Shown piece after piece: positions 1 to 6,964 of a stretch of 64,000 nt of DNA. Position 1 is the first letter of the stretch. Each line of letters opens with the position of its first letter. This DNA comes from Thioclava marina (GTDB lineage: Bacteria; Pseudomonadota; Alphaproteobacteria; Rhodobacterales; Rhodobacteraceae), in assembly GCF_002020135.1 (NCBI RefSeq), contig NZ_MPZS01000003.1, positions 434,001-498,000 of the forward strand, written 5' to 3'. Made by a program: the position numbers and the translations under genes. The notes under the pieces were generated by a model. It made no database searches. It was not told the origin of the DNA and saw nothing but the letters and a program-made list of their open reading frames with translations.

Positions 1-2
1 TG

Positions 3-404
3 CATGCGCTCGATCACTTGCGGCGGCTGAATTTCCGTTGCGCTCAGGAGCCACGACTTGCGACCCTTCGCCGGGATGCGCGGTTGCGGCGGCTGGCCGG
101 GCTGCTGGCGGGATGCGCGGGACTGGCCGCGCAGGACGTGGATCGCGCGGCGCTCGAGCATCGGCTGGACCGGCTCAGCCGGCTTTTGCGCAAGCAACGC
201 GAGATCTATCGCGCCCGGATCGTGACGGGTGGATCGGGGCGGCTGAACGCCGAGGAGATGGGCGAGCGCCTCGATGCGATGCGCTGGCTCGACCGGGTGG
301 GATATCACCTCTGGCGGATCGAATATCACCTGACCAAGATCAGCGATAGCCAGCTGCCCGTGTCGCCCGAACGCGAGGCCGCGGTCGAGGTGTTGAAGGA
401 TTGA
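3..404 (+). CDS. C-terminal part of probable Na/Pi cotransporter family protein (5' end outside window)
   Basis: The reading frame is open from the left edge and ends at TGA 402-404, so only the last 133 or so residues are visible. They are helical and rich in Arg and Leu, with no membrane segment. The stretch around RLDAMRWLDRVGYHLWRIEYHL resembles the PhoU-like cytoplasmic tail of NptA/YjbB Na/Pi cotransporters, where a similar helix (LDLLRDLKRINSHL-like) ends the protein. The family call rests on that tail alone; the membrane part is off the window. It is convergent with the dehydrogenase gene that follows. Confidence 0.5.
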   Translation, partial: HALDHLRRLNFRCAQEPRLATLRRDARLRRLAGLLAGCAGLAAQDVDRAALEHRLDRLSRLLRKQREIYRARIVTGGSGRLNAEEMGERLDAMRWLDRVGYHLWRIEYHLTKISDSQLPVSPEREAAVEVLKD

Positions 405-418
405 GACTCCCTCAATCC
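398..418. terminator. Bidirectional hairpin built around two convergent stop codons
   Basis: GGATTGAG at 398-405 pairs perfectly with CTCAATCC at 411-418 around a 5-nt loop. The stem contains the TGA of the left gene (402-404) and the TGA of the right gene (TCA at 412-414). The 7-nt gap between the genes leaves no room for another terminator. Confidence 0.5.
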
Positions 419-1719
419 CCGTCGAAATAGGCCTGCGTGCCGCGCGCCTCGACCGATTCCGCAATCCGCCGCAGCCCGTGGATATAGGCCGCTTCGCGCA
501 TCGAGAGCTTCATCTCGTTATGCAGCGCCCAGATCGCCTGGGTCTCGCGCTCCATCGTTTTCTTCAGGTGATCGGCGACTTCCGAGGCATCCCAGTAATA
601 GCCGGACCGGTTCTGCACCCATTCGAGATGCGAGACCGTCACGCCCCCCGCATTGGCGAGGATGTCGGGGATGATGATGCGCCCGTCTTCGGTGAGTTTG
701 CGGTCGGCTGCGGGGGCGATCGGTCCGTTGGCAAGCTCGAGGATCACCCGCGCTTTGACCCGGTCGCAATTTTCCAGCGTGATCTGACGCTCCAGCGCGG
801 CCGGCACCAGCACGTCGCAGTCGAGTTCCAGCAGATCGGCATTGGTGATGTTGCGGGTCTTGCCGTGCCCCTTGGCCCCCTGAACCGAACCCGTCTCGTG
901 CTTGTGCTGCATCACCGCGAGCGGGTCGAAACCTTTCTCGTCATAGATCCCGCCCGAAGAGTCGCTGATGCCGACGATGGTGTAGCCATCCGCATGCAGC
1001 AGCTTCGCGCAGTGATATCCGACATTGCCGAAGCCCTGGATCGCGACGGTGGATTTGTCCGGGTCAATCTCGAGCGAGTTCTCGAGATGGCGCAGTGCAT
1101 GATAGCCGCCGCGCGCGGTTGCATCGACCCGGCCCACCGTGCCGCCGAAGGCCAACGGCTTTCCGGTCAGCGCACTGGGCGAGGCTTGCCCGGTGATCGA
1201 GCTGTATTCATCGGCCATCCAGGCGATGACGATCCCGTTGGTGTACATGTCCGGCGCGAGGATATCGCGATCGGGACCGACGAAGGGGGCGAAGGCCTCG
1301 ATATAGGCGCGGCTGAGGCGCTCGAGCTCGGTCTGTGAAAGCTCCTTGGTGTTGACACAGACCCCGCCCTTGCCGCCGCCGAAGGGCAGGTTCGCGACCG
1401 CGCATTTGAACGTCATCCAGAAGGCGAGCGTCTCGATCTCGTCGAGCGAGACGTTGGGGTGAAAGCGGATGCCGCCCTTGGTCGGCCCGCGCCGGTCGTT
1501 ATAGCGGCAGCGCCAGGCCTTGAAGGCGCGTCGGCTGCCATCGTCCATGCGGATCAGCAAGGTCGCGGACAGGGTCTCGCGCGGCCATTTCAGTTCCTCG
1601 AACACATCGGGGTGGATGTTGAGCTGGTCGCAGGCCGTGCGCAGGCTCTCGCGGGCCTTGGCGAGCATCGGCCGCTCCGGCGTGGTCGTTTCTGCGGGAG
1701 GGCTGTCCTTTGCGCGCAT
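412..1719 (-). CDS. gdhA: Glu/Leu/Phe/Val-type dehydrogenase, probable glutamate dehydrogenase
   Basis: NAD(P)-dependent oxidative deamination of glutamate (or reductive amination of 2-oxoglutarate) is the likely reaction, in the cytoplasm. The N-terminal domain shows the substrate motif RGPTKGGIRFHP (about residues 78-88) and the catalytic-lysine segment PFGGGKGGV (Lys117). The Rossmann domain has GFGNVG near residue 222. At 435 residues it has normal family length. The start chosen (ATG 1717-1719) has GGAG nine bases upstream. An alternative ATG at 1747-1749 adds ten residues but lacks a ribosome site. The open frame continues to 2232 without protein-like character. The conserved residues do not settle Glu versus Leu/Val specificity. 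Confidence 0.9.
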   Translation of the reverse strand: MRAKDSPPAETTTPERPMLAKARESLRTACDQLNIHPDVFEELKWPRETLSATLLIRMDDGSRRAFKAWRCRYNDRRGPTKGGIRFHPNVSLDEIETLAFWMTFKCAVANLPFGGGKGGVCVNTKELSQTELERLSRAYIEAFAPFVGPDRDILAPDMYTNGIVIAWMADEYSSITGQASPSALTGKPLAFGGTVGRVDATARGGYHALRHLENSLEIDPDKSTVAIQGFGNVGYHCAKLLHADGYTIVGISDSSGGIYDEKGFDPLAVMQHKHETGSVQGAKGHGKTRNITNADLLELDCDVLVPAALERQITLENCDRVKARVILELANGPIAPAADRKLTEDGRIIIPDILANAGGVTVSHLEWVQNRSGYYWDASEVADHLKKTMERETQAIWALHNEMKLSMREAAYIHGLRRIAESVEARGTQAYFDGD

Positions 1720-2113
1720 CGGGTCGGGCTCCGTCTCAGGTCGGTTCATGGCCCGAACTCTAGAGGAGGGGCAGGGCGGGGGTCCATCCCGATCTGGCAT
1801 GCATGCGGCATTAGGCGGCAGCGAGCCCGAGCGGCGTCGCACTCCGCTTTGCTCACGATCGCTCAAGAAAAGTTTACCTGACGTGATGGATCTGTGCGGA
1901 TCAACGGGTTGAAAGCCGGACGCCGGCTCTAGCTGATGGGGCGACCGAACGGGGGAGGAGCAAGACAGCCCGGTTCGGCAGGAGGACAGAGAAATACACC
2001 AGAAAACAGCCCCGGGCGCTCGGCCTAGGGGCGAGGCCTCTTGCACCCATCCGCACGGATCACCGGAGCGGAAGGCTGGAGGCGTGTTTCGGAAAAACCA
2101 GGGAGGATGGTTC
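1720..2113. other. Divergent intergenic region between gdhA and livK
   Basis: About 390 bases with no credible gene. It must hold the divergent promoters of gdhA and the liv operon. The only clear element I see is the livK ribosome site, GGGAGG at 2101-2106. The minus-strand open frame through it is an upstream extension of gdhA and does not look like protein. Confidence 0.6.
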
Positions 2114-3331
2114 ATGAAGAAAGCAATCACCGCAAGCGTCAGCGCGCTCGCGATCAGCCTCGGCGCAGGGGCGGCGATGGCGCAGGACGCGATCTCGGAC
2201 GGTGTCGTCAAGATCGGCGTGCTGGGCGACATGTCGGGTGTCTACTCGACCGGTTTCTCGGGCAAGGGCGCGGTCGATGCCGTCAAGATGGCGGTGCGCG
2301 ATTTCGGCGGCACGGTGCTGGGCAAGCCGATCGAGGTGATCTCGGCCGACCACCAGAACAAGGCCGATGTGGGCTCCGCGACCGCGCGCCAGTGGATCGA
2401 CCAGGATCACGTGGACATGATCGCCGACCTCACCAACTCGGCCGTGGCGCTTGCTGTGCAGCAGCTCGCTTCGGAGAAGCACACGCTGACCTTCGCCACG
2501 GGGGCGGCCACGTCGGCGCTGACCGGCAAGGAGTGCACCAATTACGGCATCCATTACGGCTATGACACCCATGCGCTGCCTGTGGGCACCGCGACGGCGG
2601 TCGTGAAGAACGGCGGCGACAGCTGGTATTTCATCACCGCCGACTACGCCTTCGGCCACGCGCTTCAGGACAACACCGCAAGCGTCGTCGAGACGCTCGG
2701 CGGCTCGGTCGTGGGCAGCTCCGACGTGCCGCTGGCGACGACCGATTTCTCATCCTACCTGCTTCAGGCGCAAAGCTCGGGCGCGAAGGTGATCGGTCTG
2801 GCCAATGCCGGCCAGGACACCGTCAACGCGATCAAGCAGGCCCATGAATTCGGCATCGTCGAAGGCGGTCAGCAACTCGCGGGCATGCTGGTGCTGATCT
2901 CGGACGTGAAGTCGCTTGGCACCGATGTCGCCAAGGGTCTGCAATTCACCTCGGGCTGGTATTGGAACCAGGACGACGCCTCGCGCAAGTGGAAGGAAGA
3001 ATACGAGAAGTTCTCGGGTGGCGAAGCCCCGACCTTCCCGCACGCGGCCGACTACTCGCTGACCATGGCCTATCTGAAGGCGATCGAGGCGGCGGGCACG
3101 GATGATCCCGACAAGGTCCGCGCCGAGCTTGGCAAGATGAAGATCGACGACTTCTTCGCGAAGGGCGGCACGATCCGTCCCGATGGTCTGCTCGAGCACG
3201 ACATGTATCTCCTGAAGGTCAAGGATGGCGGCACCGATCCGTGGGACGTGGCCGACGTGGTCCGCACGATCCCGGGCAACGAGGCCTATGCCTCGCTCGC
3301 CGACGGCGGCTGCCCGCTCGTCAACAACTGA
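2114..3331 (+). CDS. livK: Periplasmic substrate-binding protein of branched-chain amino acid/amide ABC transporter
   Basis: Captures the solute for the LivGFHM importer encoded just downstream. A Sec signal peptide (MKKAITASVSALAISLGAGAAMAQD, cleavage near residue 23) precedes a type I periplasmic binding fold beginning IKIGVL-like (VVKIGVLGDMSG). The length of 405 residues is typical for the LivK/amide-binding family. The start at ATG 2114 has GGGAGG seven bases upstream. An open frame to 2084 lacks any signal. Members of this family bind branched-chain amino acids, amides or urea, and the sequence does not tell which. A strong hairpin follows the stop. Confidence 0.9.
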   Translation: MKKAITASVSALAISLGAGAAMAQDAISDGVVKIGVLGDMSGVYSTGFSGKGAVDAVKMAVRDFGGTVLGKPIEVISADHQNKADVGSATARQWIDQDHVDMIADLTNSAVALAVQQLASEKHTLTFATGAATSALTGKECTNYGIHYGYDTHALPVGTATAVVKNGGDSWYFITADYAFGHALQDNTASVVETLGGSVVGSSDVPLATTDFSSYLLQAQSSGAKVIGLANAGQDTVNAIKQAHEFGIVEGGQQLAGMLVLISDVKSLGTDVAKGLQFTSGWYWNQDDASRKWKEEYEKFSGGEAPTFPHAADYSLTMAYLKAIEAAGTDDPDKVRAELGKMKIDDFFAKGGTIRPDGLLEHDMYLLKVKDGGTDPWDVADVVRTIPGNEAYASLADGGCPLVNN

Positions 3332-3346
3332 TCTGAACCAGAAACA

Positions 3347-3378
3347 GGGCGGGGGGCGCGGCTGCGTGCTCCCCGCCT
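3347..3378 (+). terminator. Strong hairpin after livK (partial terminator or mRNA stabiliser)
   Basis: Bases 3347-3360 pair with 3365-3378: 14 pairs, three of them G-U, with a 4-nt loop. No T-run follows. Placed between the binding-protein gene and the transporter genes, such stems usually let the binding protein be expressed at a higher level than the membrane parts. Confidence 0.55.
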
Positions 3379-3406
3379 CTTGACGTATCAGTTCGAAGGG
3401 CCCTGC

Positions 3407-4177
3407 ATGAGCGATACCATCCTCGAGGCGCGCAACCTGACCAAGAGTTTCGGCGGCTTCGTTGCCGTCAACGGCGTGGATCTGTCCATCGCGCGCGGCG
3501 CGATCCACGCGATCATCGGCCCGAACGGCGCGGGCAAGACGACGATGTTCAACCTGCTGACCAAGTTCATCACGCCCACCTCGGGCGAGATCCTGTTCAA
3601 CGGGAACGACATCACCCGCCGCAAACCCGCCGAGATCGCGAATATGGGCATCGTGCGCTCGTTCCAGATCTCGGCCGTCTTTCCGCACCTGACCGCCTTG
3701 GAAAACGTCCGCCTCTCGCTGCAGAAGAGCCTCGGGGTGAGCTACCAGTTCTGGCGCTCGACCAAGGTGCTGCATGATCTCGACGCGCAGGCGATCGCGC
3801 GGCTCGATCAGGTGGGGCTCGCCGATTATGCGCATCTCAAGGCGGTGGAGCTGCCTTACGGGCGCAAGCGCGCGCTGGAGATCGCGACGACGCTGGGGCT
3901 CGAGCCCGAGCTGATGCTGCTCGATGAGCCGACGCAGGGCATGGGCACCGAGGATGTCGGCGCCGTGACCGAGTTGATCGGGCGCGTCCGCGAAGGCCGC
4001 ACCATCGTCATGGTCGAACACAACCTTGGCGTCGTGGCCGAGCTGGCCGACACCATCACCGTGCTCGCGCGCGGCGAGGTTCTGGCCGAGGGCACCTATG
4101 ATCAGGTCTCGAAGAACCCGGCGGTGATGGAGGCCTATATGGGCGTCTCCGCCGAAGAGCAGGAGGCCGGCGCATGA
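3407..4177 (+). CDS. livG: Branched-chain amino acid/amide ABC transporter ATPase 1
   Basis: Cytoplasmic ATPase of the Liv importer, 256 residues. It begins MSDTILEARNLTKSFGGF, has Walker A GPNGAGKTTMFN near residues 38-50, and Walker B with LMLLDEPTQGMG and the switch His in VEHNLG. The signature region reads LPYGRKRALEIA rather than canonical LSGGQ, as is common in LivG proteins (LPYGxQRxLEIA). The ATG at 3407 follows GAAGGG. The end overlaps livF by four bases (ATGA), indicating translational coupling. Confidence 0.9.
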   Translation: MSDTILEARNLTKSFGGFVAVNGVDLSIARGAIHAIIGPNGAGKTTMFNLLTKFITPTSGEILFNGNDITRRKPAEIANMGIVRSFQISAVFPHLTALENVRLSLQKSLGVSYQFWRSTKVLHDLDAQAIARLDQVGLADYAHLKAVELPYGRKRALEIATTLGLEPELMLLDEPTQGMGTEDVGAVTELIGRVREGRTIVMVEHNLGVVAELADTITVLARGEVLAEGTYDQVSKNPAVMEAYMGVSAEEQEAGA

Positions 4178-4896
4178 GCACGCAGACCCTGACCAAACCG
4201 ATGCTCAAGATCGAAGGGCTCCATGCCTGGTACGGCGAAAGCCACGTGCTGCACGGGATCAATCTCGAACTGGCGGAAGGCCAGCTGATCACGCTTCTGG
4301 GCCGCAACGGCGCAGGGCGCTCGACCACGCTGCGCTCGATCATGGGGATGGTGGATCGCCGAGAGGGCTCGATCCTGATCAATCGCGAAGAGTTCATTAC
4401 CAAGCCCGCCCACCGGATCTCGCCCGATGCGCGGATCGGCTTTTGCCCCGAGGAACGCGGCATCTTCGCCTCGCTCAGCGTGGAAGAGAACCTGATGCTG
4501 CCGCCCACGGTGGGGGAGAACGCTATGTCGGTCGAGGAACTGTTCGAGATGTTCCCGAACCTCGCCAATGTGCGCAAGCGGATGGGCACGCGGCTCTCGG
4601 GCGGCGAACAGCAGATGCTGGCGATCGCGCGCATCCTGCGCACCGGCGCGCGGCTTTTGCTGCTGGATGAAATTACCGAAGGGCTGGCCCCGGTCATCGT
4701 GAAAACGCTGGGCCGGGTGATCCGAGACCTAAAATCGCGCGGCTACACGATCGTGCTGGTGGAGCAGAACTTCCGCTTTGCAGCCCCCTTGGCCGACCGT
4801 CACTACGTCATCGAACATGGCGAGGTGATCGACGTGATCGAGGCGGCCGAGGTCGAGGCCAGCATGGACCGGCTCAACCATTACCTGAGCGTGTAA
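4174..4896 (+). CDS. livF: Branched-chain amino acid/amide ABC transporter ATPase 2, Walker A Lys replaced by Arg
   Basis: Second ATPase of the Liv importer, 240 residues. The Walker A loop reads GRNGAGRSTT, so the invariant lysine (residue 49) is arginine; the codon is cgc at about 4318-4320. The signature LSGGEQQML is intact. Walker B is LLLLDEITEGLAP, with Ile where Pro is usual. I believe Arg in this loop recurs in some alphaproteobacterial LivF proteins, so this is probably a working variant. It overlaps livG by four bases, and a 47-base gap separates it from livH. Confidence 0.88.
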   Translation: MSTQTLTKPMLKIEGLHAWYGESHVLHGINLELAEGQLITLLGRNGAGRSTTLRSIMGMVDRREGSILINREEFITKPAHRISPDARIGFCPEERGIFASLSVEENLMLPPTVGENAMSVEELFEMFPNLANVRKRMGTRLSGGEQQMLAIARILRTGARLLLLDEITEGLAPVIVKTLGRVIRDLKSRGYTIVLVEQNFRFAAPLADRHYVIEHGEVIDVIEAAEVEASMDRLNHYLSV

Positions 4897-4943
4897 CGAG
4901 AATTCGGGCCGGGCAACCGGACCCGACAGGGAGGAAAAACCCG

Positions 4944-5849
4944 ATGGATCCCATGATCCGACTGATCCTCGCCCAGGGTATGCTGGGCCTCAATAACGGC
5001 GTGTTCTACGCGATGCTCAGCCTTGGGCTCGCGGTGATCTTCGGCCTGCTGAACGTGGTGAACTTCGCGCATGGCGCGCTTTACATGCTGGGCGCGTTCC
5101 TGGCGCTAATCCTCTATTCGAACCTCGGGCCGTGGCTCGGGATCGACGCGCTGCATATCGGCTTCTGGCCCGCGCTGGTGCTCGCGCCGCTGATGGTCGC
5201 TGCTTTCGGGATGCTGATCGAGCGCTTCCTGTTGCGCCGTCTCTACAAGCTCGATCCGATCTATTCGTTGCTGCTGACCTTCGGGATCACGCTGGTGCTG
5301 CAAGGCGTGTTCATCAACTTCTTCAACGCCTCGGGCACGCCCTATCCGGGGATGCCCGACAGCCTGAAAGGCGTCGTCAATCTCGGCTTCATGATGTTCC
5401 CGAAATACCGGCTCTTCGTGATCGTCTTCTCGATCATCGTCTGCTTCGGAACCTGGTTCATCATCGAGCGCACCCATATCGGCGCGCGCCTGCGGGCGGG
5501 CACCGAGAACCCCGAGCTGGTGAAGGCCTTCGGGATCAACGTGCCGCTGATGGTGATGCTGACCTTTGGTTTCGGCACAGGGCTTGCGGGGCTCGCAGGC
5601 GTTCTGGCCGCGCCGATCTACTCGGTGAGCCCGCTGATGGGCGCGAACCTGATCATCGTGATCTTCGCGGTGGTGGTGATCGGCGGCATGGGCTCGATCC
5701 TGGGCGCGGTCGTCACCGGCTTCTCTCTGGGGCTGATCGAGGGGATCACCAAGGTCTTCTACGCGCCCGCCTCGAACACGGTGATCTTCCTCTTGATGGT
5801 CATCGTTCTGCTGGTGCGCCCGCAAGGGCTGTTTGGAAAACACGGATAA
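4944..5849 (+). CDS. livH: Branched-chain amino acid/amide ABC transporter permease 1
   Basis: Inner-membrane permease, 301 residues with about eight hydrophobic segments. The N-terminal region LSLGLAVIFGLLNVVNFAHGALYMLGAF is the LivH hallmark (G-hairpin with NFAHG). The C-terminal GGMGSILGAVVTGFSLGLIEG is the EAA-like loop that contacts the ATPase. The start ATG 4944 has GGGAGG upstream. It sits between livF and livM in one operon. Confidence 0.9.
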   Translation: MDPMIRLILAQGMLGLNNGVFYAMLSLGLAVIFGLLNVVNFAHGALYMLGAFLALILYSNLGPWLGIDALHIGFWPALVLAPLMVAAFGMLIERFLLRRLYKLDPIYSLLLTFGITLVLQGVFINFFNASGTPYPGMPDSLKGVVNLGFMMFPKYRLFVIVFSIIVCFGTWFIIERTHIGARLRAGTENPELVKAFGINVPLMVMLTFGFGTGLAGLAGVLAAPIYSVSPLMGANLIIVIFAVVVIGGMGSILGAVVTGFSLGLIEGITKVFYAPASNTVIFLLMVIVLLVRPQGLFGKHG

Positions 5850-5861
5850 GGGAGGCGCATC

Positions 5862-6845
5862 ATGACGGATATCGCTGAATTCGAAGCCGAAACTGCCCCC
5901 GAGACCGTGAAGCGCGGCCGGGTCGTGCAAGGGCTCGCCTGGGCGGTGCTGCTTGCCGCCGTACTGATCGCCCCGGCGTTCCTCTACCCGGTCTTCGCGA
6001 TGCAGCTGCTGTGCTTCGCGCTCTTCGCGGCAGCCTTCAACCTGCTGATCGGCTTCACCGGGCTCTTGTCCTTTGGCCATGCCGCCTTCTTCGGTGGCGC
6101 GGCCTATATCGCGGGCCATGTGATCAAGGTCTGGGGCTTTCCGCCGATCCTGGGCATCCTGGCGGGGACGGTCTTCGCTGCCGCGTTGGGCTGGCTGGTC
6201 GGGATGCTCGCGATCCGCCGGCAGGGGATCTATTTCGCGATGATTACGCTGGCGCTGGCGCAGATCGTCTATTTCTTCGCGTTGCAGATGCCCTTCACCG
6301 GCGGCGAGGACGGGTTGCAGGGCATCCCGCGCGGTCACCTGCTTGGCGTGATCGATCTGAGCCAGCCGCTCAACATGTATTACTTCGTGGCGGCCGTCTT
6401 CCTGATCGGCTTCGCGGTGATCTACCGGGTGGTGCATTCGCCCTTCGGGCAGGTCTTGCAGGCGATCCGCGAGAACGAGCCTCGCGCGCTGTCGCTGGGC
6501 TATAACGTGGATCGGTTCAAGCTGCTGGCCTTCGTGCTCTCGGCCGGGCTTGCGGGGCTTGCGGGCTCGACCAAGGCGCTGGTGTTCCAGTTCGCCTCGC
6601 TGACGGATGCGCATTGGCAGATGTCGGGCGAGGTGATCCTGATGACCCTGCTCGGCGGCATGGGGACGATCTTCGGGCCGGTCGTGGGTGCGGTGATCGT
6701 GGTGGCGCTGCAGCATATGCTCAGCGGCATAGGATCGTGGGTGCAGGTCGTCATCGGTGGCACCTTCATCGCCTGCGTGCTGCTGTTCCGCCGCGGGATC
6801 GTGGGCGAGATTGCCCGGATGCTGAAGGTGGGTGGCTGGCTCTGA
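5862..6845 (+). CDS. livM: Branched-chain amino acid/amide ABC transporter permease 2
   Basis: Partner permease of LivH, 327 residues. A short hydrophilic N-terminus (to about residue 22) is followed by eight or more membrane segments. Family motifs are FNLLIGFTGLLSFGHAAFFG, RRQGIYFAMITLALAQ and LLGGMGTIFGPVVGA. The start ATG 5862 has GGGAGG nine bases upstream, and the gap to livH is 12 bases. It is the last gene of the operon; a hairpin follows at 6871-6903. Confidence 0.9.
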   Translation: MTDIAEFEAETAPETVKRGRVVQGLAWAVLLAAVLIAPAFLYPVFAMQLLCFALFAAAFNLLIGFTGLLSFGHAAFFGGAAYIAGHVIKVWGFPPILGILAGTVFAAALGWLVGMLAIRRQGIYFAMITLALAQIVYFFALQMPFTGGEDGLQGIPRGHLLGVIDLSQPLNMYYFVAAVFLIGFAVIYRVVHSPFGQVLQAIRENEPRALSLGYNVDRFKLLAFVLSAGLAGLAGSTKALVFQFASLTDAHWQMSGEVILMTLLGGMGTIFGPVVGAVIVVALQHMLSGIGSWVQVVIGGTFIACVLLFRRGIVGEIARMLKVGGWL

Positions 6846-6870
6846 GCCCAACCCCGCCATTGAAACCGCG

Positions 6871-6903
6871 AACGGCGGGGGCGAGGCAATCGCTCCCGCC
6901 GTT
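6871..6903. terminator. Hairpin terminator after livM
   Basis: Bases 6871-6884 pair with 6890-6903 over 14 positions with one G-U pair and a 5-nt loop (ggcaa). It lies between livM and the convergent DUF2339 gene and can serve both. The T-run is weak. Confidence 0.6.
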
Positions 6904-6964
6904 TCGGTTTCCGGCCCGGCGTCATGTCCGAGTGAGAGCGATGAAAGCTTCGGCGAAACCGCTC

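Noticed and set aside
1720-2232. Upstream extension of the glutamate dehydrogenase frame
   Set aside because: The extra 170 or so residues have no homology-like character or ribosome site, and the family starts near the chosen ATG.
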